Of a stretch of DNA of 19,458 bases, positions 8,506-15,464 are shown piece after piece. The notes under the pieces are model-generated. The model had not been told where the DNA came from, searched no databases, and saw nothing but the letters and a program-made list of their open reading frames with translations. Made by a program: the position numbers and the translations under genes. Numbering within the stretch: the first letter of the stretch is position 1; every line of letters starts with the position of its first letter. Source of the DNA: an uncultured Lysobacterales bacterium (lineage in GTDB: Bacteria; Pseudomonadota; Gammaproteobacteria; Xanthomonadales; SZUA-36); contig CALKKN010000370.1 in the NCBI GenBank assembly GCA_937995275.1, positions 1-19,458 on the forward strand, read 5' to 3'.

Positions 8506-10479
8506 ATGGTCGCTGAACTCGGACAGGTCACCCTGGTGGGCGCGCTGCTGGTGGCGCTCGCACTGGGCATCTTCCCCATGATCGGCGCCTACACCGGCAA
8601 CCGGCAGCTGATGCGGGTCTCCTCCACGGCCGCCGCCGCCCAGTTCTTCCTGGTCGCCACGGCCTTCGCGATCCTGACCTGGGCGTTCATCGTCCAGGAT
8701 TTTTCGGTGGAATACGTGGCCCGCAACAGCAATTCGCAATTGCCCATGGAGTACCGCTTTTCCGCCGTCTGGGGCTCGCACGAAGGTTCGTTGCTGCTGT
8801 GGCAGCTGATCCTCTGCCTGTGGACCTTTGCCGTGGCGCTGTTCAGCAGGCGGCTGCCGCCACCGTTCCGGGCCCGCGTGCTCGCCGTGCTCGGCTGGGT
8901 ATCCTGCGGCTTCCTGCTGTTCGTGATCTTCACCTCCAATCCCTTCGGCCGCCTGCTGCCGCCGGCAGTTGACGGCATGGACCTGAATCCCCTGCTGCAG
9001 GACCCCGGATTGATCATCCATCCGCCGATGCTGTACATGGGCTATGTCGGCTTCTCGGTGTCCTTCGCGTTCGCGGTGGCCGCGCTGCTCGGGCAGCAAG
9101 TGGACCGCGACTGGGTGCGCTGGTCGCGGCCCTGGACGCATGTCGCCTGGGCGTTCCTGACCCTGGGCATCGCCCTGGGCAGCTGGTGGGCCTACTATGA
9201 ACTGGGCTGGGGCGGCTGGTGGTTCTGGGACCCGGTCGAAAACGCGTCGTTCATGCCCTGGCTGGTCGGCACGGCGCTGCTCCACTCGCAGGCCGTGACC
9301 GAGAAACGCGGCGCGTTCCGCAACTGGACCCTGATCCTGGCGATCTCCGCCTTTTCGCTGTGCCTGCTCGGCACGTTCCTGGTGCGCTCGGGCGTTCTGA
9401 CCTCGGTCCATGCGTTCGCTTCCGACCCGACGCGCGGCGTGTTCATCCTGGCCTACCTGTTCGTGGTGGTGGGCGGGTCGCTGCTGCTGTTCGCGATCCG
9501 CGCGCCGGCCATGGTCCAGGGCGGGAATTTCGCCGGCGTGTCGCGCGAAACGCTGCTGCTGGTCAACAACCTGCTGCTGACGGTCATCGCCGCGATGGTG
9601 CTGACCGGCACGCTCTACCCGCTGCTGCTGGATGCGCTGGACGCCGGCAAGATCTCGGTTGGCCCGCCGTACTTCGGGCTGCTGTTCGCCCTGTTTCTGG
9701 TGCCCATCGTCGCCCTGCTGCCGCTGGCCTTCCACGCCCGCTGGCAGCGGGACGACCTGAAGCGGATCCTCGGTCGGCTGTGGCTGCCGGCGCTGGCCGC
9801 GCTGGCGGGCGGGGTCGCCACGGCCATCTGGCTGCCGGCCGCCAACGGCTGGGGCATCGCCGGGGCCGCCGGCTCGTTGTGGATCATCGTGGCCAGCCTG
9901 CAATATTACGTCCAGCGCATACGCGCGGTGCCCGGGCGCCTGCCTTCACGCAGCGAGACCTCGATGACGCTGGCGCATCTGGGGGTCGGCCTGTTCCTGG
10001 TCGGCGCAGCGCTGACCAACGTGGTCAGTGACGAGAAGCACCTGCGGATGGAGGCCGGGGACTCCTACGAACTGTCCGGCTACACTTTCGTGTTCGAGGG
10101 GACGCGCGGCCTGCGCGGCCCGAATTACGTGGCGGACGAGGGTGAGTTCATCATTTACAAGGCCGGTGAACGAGAGGCGACCCTGTATCCGCAGAAGCGC
10201 CTGTACGGCAGCGGCCAGACCATGACCGAGGCGGCCATCGACCCCGGCCTGATGCGCGATCTCTACGTCTCCCTGGGCGAGCCGCTCGACGAGAACGGCA
10301 GAGCCTGGGCGGTGCGTGTCTATCACAAGGCGTTTATCCGCTTCATCTGGCTGGGGGCGCTGCTGATGACGGCAGCCGGCTTCCTGGCTGCCAGCGATCC
10401 GCGCTATCGCCGCGGCAAAGCGCGGCAGCAGGTTCCGAGTCGTCCGGTCGACTCCACCGCAGCGGAGGCCACGGCATGA
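8506..10479 (+). CDS. ccmF: Heme lyase subunit CcmF
   Basis: Large polytopic membrane protein that, with CcmH and CcmI, ligates heme to apocytochrome c. At 657 residues it is full length. The WWD motif WGGWWFWDPVEN is at 235-246. The four histidines known from E. coli CcmF are all in place: periplasmic His172 (IIHPPM) and His302, and the heme b ligands His260 (LLHSQAV) and His491 (LAHLGVG). A large C-terminal periplasmic domain (about 505-610) and a last membrane helix at about 613-630 complete it. It starts at the ATG 8506 and overlaps ccmG as ATGA at 10476-10479. Confidence 0.97.
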   Translation: MVAELGQVTLVGALLVALALGIFPMIGAYTGNRQLMRVSSTAAAAQFFLVATAFAILTWAFIVQDFSVEYVARNSNSQLPMEYRFSAVWGSHEGSLLLWQLILCLWTFAVALFSRRLPPPFRARVLAVLGWVSCGFLLFVIFTSNPFGRLLPPAVDGMDLNPLLQDPGLIIHPPMLYMGYVGFSVSFAFAVAALLGQQVDRDWVRWSRPWTHVAWAFLTLGIALGSWWAYYELGWGGWWFWDPVENASFMPWLVGTALLHSQAVTEKRGAFRNWTLILAISAFSLCLLGTFLVRSGVLTSVHAFASDPTRGVFILAYLFVVVGGSLLLFAIRAPAMVQGGNFAGVSRETLLLVNNLLLTVIAAMVLTGTLYPLLLDALDAGKISVGPPYFGLLFALFLVPIVALLPLAFHARWQRDDLKRILGRLWLPALAALAGGVATAIWLPAANGWGIAGAAGSLWIIVASLQYYVQRIRAVPGRLPSRSETSMTLAHLGVGLFLVGAALTNVVSDEKHLRMEAGDSYELSGYTFVFEGTRGLRGPNYVADEGEFIIYKAGEREATLYPQKRLYGSGQTMTEAAIDPGLMRDLYVSLGEPLDENGRAWAVRVYHKAFIRFIWLGALLMTAAGFLAASDPRYRRGKARQQVPSRPVDSTAAEATA

Positions 10480-11015
10480 TCAGCCGCCTGCTGCCCATCG
10501 GGGTCTTCCTGCTGCTCGGCATTTTGCTGGCGGTCGGACTCAAGATCGCGGACCAGAAAACGGAATTGCCCTCACCGCTGATCGGCAAGCCGATGCCGGA
10601 ATTCACACTGCCGCTGCTGGACCGCGAGGAGGTGATCGTGGACAGCGCCGCCCTGATCGGTAAGCCGTTCCTGGTCAATTTCTGGGCCAGCTGGTGCGTG
10701 ACCTGCCGGGTGGAGCACCCGGTGATCGAGGAACTGGCAAAGGCCGGCGTCCTGCGCATCGTCGGCATGAACTTCCGCGATGAACCGGACGACGCCAAGG
10801 CCTGGCTGCAGCGTTTCGGCAACCCCTACGACATGATCATCTCAGACCGCGACGGCAGAACTTCCATCGACTTCGGCGTGTACGCGGCGCCGGAAAGTTT
10901 CCTGGTGGACGCCAGCGGCACCATCGTGTTCAAGCAGCTTGGGGCGTTGACGCCGGAAGTGATCGAACAGGAAATCCTGCCCCGAATCGGCATGCAGGGG
11001 AGCGTCACCCGCTGA
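10476..11015 (+). CDS. ccmG: Thiol:disulfide interchange protein CcmG/DsbE
   Basis: Membrane-anchored periplasmic thioredoxin-like protein that keeps apocytochrome c or CcmH thiols reduced. It has 179 residues, with a signal-anchor at about 4-22 and a thioredoxin fold with active site WCVTC (Cys74/Cys77). The cis-proline Pro139 sits in GVYAAPESFLVD, the typical CcmG context. The active-site dipeptide is VT, so it lacks the proline of E. coli WCPTC. It overlaps ccmF (ATGA), and its TGA shares one base with the ccmH ATG. Confidence 0.95.
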   Translation: MISRLLPIGVFLLLGILLAVGLKIADQKTELPSPLIGKPMPEFTLPLLDREEVIVDSAALIGKPFLVNFWASWCVTCRVEHPVIEELAKAGVLRIVGMNFRDEPDDAKAWLQRFGNPYDMIISDRDGRTSIDFGVYAAPESFLVDASGTIVFKQLGALTPEVIEQEILPRIGMQGSVTR

Positions 11016-11446
11016 TGAACGCACTAACCAAAACTACTGCAATTCTGGCCCTGCTGGTTTTGACCGGCGCTACGGCGCTGGCCCAGGAACCTCCGGTGTT
11101 CGACAGCCCCGAGCAGGAAGCACGCTTCGCCGAACTGACGACCGAGCTGCGCTGCACCGTTTGCCAGAACCAGAACCTGGCCGACTCCGACGCCCCGCTG
11201 GCGCAGGACCTGCGGCAGGAAATCTACGAGATGATCACCGCCGGCCGCAGCGACGAGGAAATCAAAACGTTCCTGGTCGAACGATACGGTGACTTTGTGC
11301 TGTACCGCCCACCCATGCAGGGCAATACCCTGGCCCTGTGGGCCGTACCGGTGGTGTTGCTGTTCGGCGGCGCCGTGGCAGTCTTTTTCGTCGTCCGCAA
11401 CCGCAACCGCAAGCTGGCTGAGCAACGCCAGGAAGGGACCGGCTGA
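11015..11446 (+). CDS. ccmH: Cytochrome c-type biogenesis protein CcmH
   Basis: Thiol-disulfide component of the heme lyase that acts on the apocytochrome CXXCH site. The 143-residue protein has a cleavable signal peptide (likely cut after ALA-23), the family motif LRCTVCQNQ with Cys47/Cys50, and a C-terminal membrane anchor at about 108-127. It is the short form, without the TPR domain that E. coli CcmH carries; that part is the separate ccmI next door. It overlaps both neighbours by one base in TGATG junctions. Confidence 0.96.
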   Translation: MNALTKTTAILALLVLTGATALAQEPPVFDSPEQEARFAELTTELRCTVCQNQNLADSDAPLAQDLRQEIYEMITAGRSDEEIKTFLVERYGDFVLYRPPMQGNTLALWAVPVVLLFGGAVAVFFVVRNRNRKLAEQRQEGTG

Positions 11447-12552
11447 TGTTCTGGGCTATCGCGGCCATCGCCCTGTTCACGGGCGCATTCATCACGTTTC
11501 TGCCCATGCTGCGCGGCAAGACGCTGTGGCAGCCGGCCGCGCTGGCGCTGATGTTCGCGGTACCGGCAGCGGCCTTGTGGCTGTACACCACGGTCGGCAC
11601 GCCCGCGGCGATCGATCTGCGGCCCACACCGCACCCGGTCGCGGCCAACGACCAGCAGCTGGGCGACATCGACGCGATGATCGACGGCCTCCGCGACCGG
11701 CTGACCGAGTCGCCGGAGGACTTCGAAGGCTGGATGCTACTCGCCCGGACGCTGAAATCCGTACAGCGTTTTCCCGAAGCGCTGGAGGCGCTGCAGGTCG
11801 CCCAGCGGATTCGGCCGAACGACCCGCTGGTCATGGTCGAACTCGCCGAGGCGCGTATTTTCGTGTCCGCCGACGGCCGCATCGACGAAGACTCCATCTA
11901 CCTGTTGGAACGCGCCCTGGAGCTGGACCCCGGGTCCCAGAAGGGCTTGTGGCTGATGGGAATCGCGTCCGCCCAGGCCGGCGATTTCGCCTTTGCGATC
12001 AGCTACTGGGAGTCGCTGCGGGAACAACTGGAGCCCGGCAGCCCGGTGGCCCAGTCCGTGCAGCAGCAGATCAACGAAGCCCAGGCAGCCCTCGGCATGG
12101 GGCCCACGAGCGTGCCGGTCGCGGCCGGCCCGGTTGTCCCGGCCGAGGGCCAGAACGAACCGGTGGCGCAGACCGCGCCGCCGGCGGCAAGCGACGGAGT
12201 GTGGCAGGGCACGGCCGTTAGGATCTCGGCCAGCGAAACGGCCCGGGCAGCGCTGCCGCCCAATTCCGTGATGTTCATCATAATCCGGTCGGCGACCGTG
12301 GCCGTTGGCCCGCCGCTCGGCGTGCGGCGCGTGATCGGACCGCAACTGCCGCTCGACATTACACTGACCGACGCCGACAGCATGATCGCCGAGCGCAAGA
12401 TTTCGATGGAGTCCGAGATCCAGTTGCAGGCTCGGTTCTCGCTGTCGGGCTCGCCGGGCGCCGCCAGCGGCGACTGGCAGAGCGCGCCGGTGACGGTCTC
12501 CCTGGAATCCGGCGAACCCGTGGAGTTGATCATCGATCAGCAGGTAGAATGA
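11446..12552 (+). CDS. ccmI: Cytochrome c biogenesis apoprotein chaperone CcmI/CycH
   Basis: Membrane protein that binds the C-terminus of apocytochrome c and delivers it to CcmF/H. It has 368 residues. Two N-terminal membrane helices (about 2-22 and 28-48) are followed by TPR repeats at about 74-210 (for example GWMLLARTLKSVQRFPEALE), an Ala/Pro-rich linker at about 217-250, and a C-terminal beta domain (252-368) like that in Pseudomonas-type CycH. The N-terminal helix 1 plus TPR arrangement is standard; the long linker suggests a flexible C-terminal domain. It starts in a TGATG overlap with ccmH and is the last recognised ccm gene. Confidence 0.92.
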   Translation: MFWAIAAIALFTGAFITFLPMLRGKTLWQPAALALMFAVPAAALWLYTTVGTPAAIDLRPTPHPVAANDQQLGDIDAMIDGLRDRLTESPEDFEGWMLLARTLKSVQRFPEALEALQVAQRIRPNDPLVMVELAEARIFVSADGRIDEDSIYLLERALELDPGSQKGLWLMGIASAQAGDFAFAISYWESLREQLEPGSPVAQSVQQQINEAQAALGMGPTSVPVAAGPVVPAEGQNEPVAQTAPPAASDGVWQGTAVRISASETARAALPPNSVMFIIIRSATVAVGPPLGVRRVIGPQLPLDITLTDADSMIAERKISMESEIQLQARFSLSGSPGAASGDWQSAPVTVSLESGEPVELIIDQQVE

Positions 12553-12576
12553 CGCCCCCATCGCCTGGAGAGCGTC

Positions 12577-13542
12577 ATGAAGCAATCACTCAACCGTAGT
12601 TCCATACTTCGCAGCCTGCTTCTCTGCGCCATTTTCTTGCTTGGCGCACCGGCATCCGGCGTGCTCGCGCAGGATCAAGAAGTCGAGTATGTCCCGACCC
12701 GGCTGTCCGACGCCGTCACCATGATCAAGGGCCGGGGCGGCAACATCGCCGTGTCGGCCGGGCAGGACGGCGTGTTCATCATCGACGATCAGCTGCAGCC
12801 GCTGACCGACCAGTTGCTGGCGGCGATCCGCGAGATCGACGAGCGGCCGGTGCGGTTCGTCATCAACACGCACTACCACGGCGACCACGTCGGCGGCAAC
12901 GAGGCGCTGGGCAAGGCCGGCAGCGTGATCATCGCGCACGACAACATCCGCCGCCGCATGACCACCGAGCAGTTCAGCATTTTCATGAACCGCTCGACAC
13001 CGCCCTATCCGGACGAGGCCCTGCCGGTGGTTACGTTCAACGACCGGGTCACGCTGCACCTCAACGGCGAAGCCGTGGCCGTCCACCACGTGCCACGCGG
13101 CCACACGGATGGCGACAGCATCGTGTTTTTCCCGGGCAGCAATGTCCTGCACATGGGCGATATCCTCTTCAACGGTCTCTACCCGTACATCGACCTGGAC
13201 GGTGGGGGCACCGTTCAGGGCATGATCGCCGCGGTGGAAAAGGGGCTCGGCCTCGCCGATGACGATACCAAGATCATCGCGGGCCATGGACCGCTCAGCG
13301 ACCGGGCCGGCCTGCAGGAATATCTCGGCATGCTGGTGCAGGCCCGCGACAGCGTCCAGGCGCTGATCGACCAGGGAATGAGCCTGGAGCAGGCGGTTCA
13401 GGCGAAGCCCACGGCGGAATGGGACGAGACACTGGGCGGCGTATGGATCACGCCCGCGCAGTTCGTCACGTTTATCTACAACAGCCTGACCGGTGTCGAC
13501 CGGTTTACGCCGCTGGAGTCGCAGGAGAACGCCACCGAATAA
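12577..13542 (+). CDS. Secreted metallo-beta-lactamase-fold hydrolase, substrate unknown
   Basis: A 321-residue protein with an N-terminal signal peptide (likely cut near LAQ-32) and a complete metallo-beta-lactamase-fold metal site: HYHGDH (His99, His101, Asp103, His104), His176 in GHTDGD, bridging Asp195 in HMGD and His237 in GHGP. The Asp195 ligand is typical of glyoxalase II-like dinuclear hydrolases rather than class B1 beta-lactamases, so antibiotic hydrolysis should not be assumed. The ATG at 12577 has GGAG at 12567-12570. It begins 24 bases after ccmI on the same strand, so it is likely co-transcribed with the ccm operon, though a link to cytochrome maturation is only guilt by association. 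Its 3' end overlaps the convergent methyltransferase gene by 67 bases. Confidence 0.88.
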   Translation: MKQSLNRSSILRSLLLCAIFLLGAPASGVLAQDQEVEYVPTRLSDAVTMIKGRGGNIAVSAGQDGVFIIDDQLQPLTDQLLAAIREIDERPVRFVINTHYHGDHVGGNEALGKAGSVIIAHDNIRRRMTTEQFSIFMNRSTPPYPDEALPVVTFNDRVTLHLNGEAVAVHHVPRGHTDGDSIVFFPGSNVLHMGDILFNGLYPYIDLDGGGTVQGMIAAVEKGLGLADDDTKIIAGHGPLSDRAGLQEYLGMLVQARDSVQALIDQGMSLEQAVQAKPTAEWDETLGGVWITPAQFVTFIYNSLTGVDRFTPLESQENATE

Positions 13543-14189
13543 AGCCGGTGGCCGCTGGCCCGGTACTTGCGCTCGAAGGGACTGCAAACGGCCGATTCGC
13601 CGACCGGGCGCGGCCGCGCGCAAGTGCCCAGCGCCCGGTTGGCAGCCATCGCGAACTCCTCCGCGTACACCTGCCAGTTACTGCGCATATCCAGTTCACC
13701 GCCAAGCTGCAGCAGAGAGGGAAACACCGGGTGGGCATGCCAGCGGCGCTGCAGGTGCCCGGGCTTCGGCCACGGATTCGGGTACAGCAGGAAATGACGC
13801 CGCAGACGCCAACCGGCCTCCACCGCGAGGCGCCAGAAGGTGGGCAAGTCGGCGCGCAGCCAGATGGCGTTGCCCCCGCGGTAGGGGAAGCGTGAGATCC
13901 CGCCGCGCCGCAGCCGGTCGGCGGACTTGTCGACGCCGATCACCAGGCACCCGGGCAGCAGGCGAGCGATCTGCCGCGTGCTCTCTCCGGTTCCGCAGCC
14001 GGAGTCCAGCACCCGCGGTGCCCTCTCCTTCGCCAGCATGTTCTGCAACGTCTCGAAGGCCGCCACGCTTGGCGCATGCAGCGGAGCTTCGAAGCGGCGG
14101 CGCAGGTGGGCCTCCAAAACCCGATTCAGGCGGGGATGCGGCCCGGACTGGGAACTGGTGACTGGCCGGGATGCGAAGAGGTTTGTCAT
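13476..14189 (-). CDS. TrmB-like SAM-dependent methyltransferase (tRNA guanine-N7 methyltransferase family, divergent)
   Basis: A 237-residue Rossmann methyltransferase. The SAM-binding motif I is LDSGCGTGES (61-70), followed by an acidic end of strand 2 (GVDKS, 85-89). The stretch YPNPWPKPGHLQRRWHAHP at 136-154 corresponds to the PDPWPKxRHxKRR signature of TrmB, which makes 7-methylguanosine-46 in tRNA. RSNWQVY (169-175) corresponds to the TrmB TDxxxY motif. In both places the family Asp is Asn (N138 and N171), so activity or substrate may differ from TrmB. I take the ATG at 14189 as start; the frame extends upstream to a TTG at 14216 without a Shine-Dalgarno sequence. It converges on, and overlaps, the hydrolase gene and is divergent from the acyltransferase gene. 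Confidence 0.75.
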   Translation of the reverse strand: MTNLFASRPVTSSQSGPHPRLNRVLEAHLRRRFEAPLHAPSVAAFETLQNMLAKERAPRVLDSGCGTGESTRQIARLLPGCLVIGVDKSADRLRRGGISRFPYRGGNAIWLRADLPTFWRLAVEAGWRLRRHFLLYPNPWPKPGHLQRRWHAHPVFPSLLQLGGELDMRSNWQVYAEEFAMAANRALGTCARPRPVGESAVCSPFERKYRASGHRLYSVAFSCDSSGVNRSTPVRLL

Positions 14190-14291
14190 GTGCGGTTCGG
14201 CTGATGTGTTGACCAAATTGTAGCCGATACCACGGGCGCGACGGGGCCGGGCACGGTATCATAGCGCGGTTCAAAGGACAGCCCGACGACC

Positions 14292-15422
14292 ATGCCGAAA
14301 ACCGCCCAAACCCGACTCTCGAAAGAGGGCGCCACCCATTTTCTGCATATTGAGTCTCCGTTCCATTTCGCGACCGGCGGCCGCCTTCCGCGCGCCGACA
14401 TCGCCTTCGAAACCTGGGGCGAGCTGAATCACGATCACTCCAACGGCGTCCTGATCATGACCGGGCTGTCGCCGAGCGCCCATGCCGCCAGCAGCGAGGA
14501 CGACCCCACCGGAGGTTGGTGGGAGCCGATGATCGGCCCGGGAAAGCCGATCGACACCGACCACAACTTCGTCGTGTGCGTGAACTCGCTGGGCAGCTGC
14601 AAGGGCTCGACCGGCCCGGCCAGCCTCAATCCCGAAACCGGCGAGCAGTACCGGCTGGCGTTTCCCGATCTGTCGATCCAGGACATTGCGGCAGCCGGCG
14701 GCCGGGTGCTGGACGCCCTCGGCATCGAGCGCTTGCGCGTGCTGATCGGCGCGTCGATGGGCGGCATGAGCGCACTGGCTTTGATGCGCCAACGGCCCGC
14801 CATAGCCCGGCACTTTCTGGCCATTTCCACAGCCATTTGTGCCGAACCGTTCGCGATCGGGGTGCGGTCGCTGCAGCGCGAGATGATCGTGCGCGACCCC
14901 CATTGGCAGGACGGCGCCTACACCGATGAAAATTGGCCGGAGACCGGCATGCGTCTGGCGCGGAAACTCGGAATGATTTCCTATCGTTCCGGCGATGAGT
15001 GGCGCAGCCGCTTCGGCCGCCTGCGGCAGGATCGCTTCAATGAGCGCCTGTTCGGCATGCACTTCGCCATCGAATCCTATCTCGAGAACGCGGCCCGGAA
15101 GTTCATTCGCGACTTCGACCCCTGCAGCTACCTGTACCTCTCGCAGGCGATGGACATGTACGACTTCACCGACGGCTTCGAGGATCTGAAGTCGGCCTTC
15201 GCCGCGTTGCAGCTGGATTCGGCGAAGATCATCGGCGTGGAGACCGACATCCTGTGGCCGCCCTACCAGCAGCGTGAGATCTGCAAGGGCCTGACTGCCA
15301 ACGGCGTGGACTGCGATCCGCAAACCCTGCCCTCGGTGCAGGGGCACGATTCCTTCCTGGTGGATTACGACCGCTTCTGCCCATCGGTCGCAGGCTATTT
15401 CAGGCGGGTCGAAAAGATCTGA
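14292..15422 (+). CDS. metX: MetX-family O-acyltransferase, probably serine (or homoserine) O-succinyltransferase
   Basis: Alpha/beta-hydrolase-fold acyltransferase of 376 residues. The catalytic triad is Ser155 (GASMGGM), Asp319 (ETDILWP) and His352 (GHDSFLVD). The N-terminal part carries FETWGELN and the acyl-donor site region NSLGSCKGSTGPASLNP (98-114). The SLGSCKGSTGPAS form is, as I recall, that of Xanthomonas and Stenotrophomonas enzymes reassigned as L-serine O-succinyltransferases in cysteine synthesis, whereas homoserine acetyltransferases usually read GGCQGSTGPSS. Serine succinylation is therefore the best guess, with homoserine O-succinyl- or acetyltransferase as alternatives. AAGGA lies about 13 bases ahead of the ATG. 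It stands alone, divergent from the methyltransferase gene. Confidence 0.9.
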   Translation: MPKTAQTRLSKEGATHFLHIESPFHFATGGRLPRADIAFETWGELNHDHSNGVLIMTGLSPSAHAASSEDDPTGGWWEPMIGPGKPIDTDHNFVVCVNSLGSCKGSTGPASLNPETGEQYRLAFPDLSIQDIAAAGGRVLDALGIERLRVLIGASMGGMSALALMRQRPAIARHFLAISTAICAEPFAIGVRSLQREMIVRDPHWQDGAYTDENWPETGMRLARKLGMISYRSGDEWRSRFGRLRQDRFNERLFGMHFAIESYLENAARKFIRDFDPCSYLYLSQAMDMYDFTDGFEDLKSAFAALQLDSAKIIGVETDILWPPYQQREICKGLTANGVDCDPQTLPSVQGHDSFLVDYDRFCPSVAGYFRRVEKI

Positions 15423-15435
15423 TTTCTCCCCCTGG

Positions 15436-15464
15436 CCATCGCGGCTGAAGCCGCTCCTACAGGT
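15436..15464 (-). repeat. REP-type palindromic element overlapping the stop of the FAD dehydrogenase
   Basis: On the minus strand the element reads GTAGGAGCGGCTTCAGCCGC followed by GATGG. The GTAG head followed by a GCGGC...GCCGC hairpin is the layout of the Pseudomonas/Xanthomonas REP family recognised by RAYT transposases. Only one copy was found in this window. It lies between two convergent genes, the usual REP location, and may act as an mRNA 3' end stabiliser or weak terminator for both. Confidence 0.7.

Noticed and set aside
8428..9903. 491-codon minus-strand frame opposite ccmF
   Set aside because: Very Gln/Arg/Gly-rich low-complexity product antisense to an intact ccmF; a GC-skew artefact.
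12577..13542. Class B beta-lactamase (antibiotic resistance)
   Set aside because: The HMGD bridging Asp and the overall pattern match glyoxalase II-like hydrolases, not B1/B2/B3 lactamase signatures.
14209..14262. Promoter for the metX-family gene (TTGACC or TATCAT elements)
   Set aside because: No -35/-10 pair with acceptable spacing. TATCAT at 14257-14262 alone is not enough.
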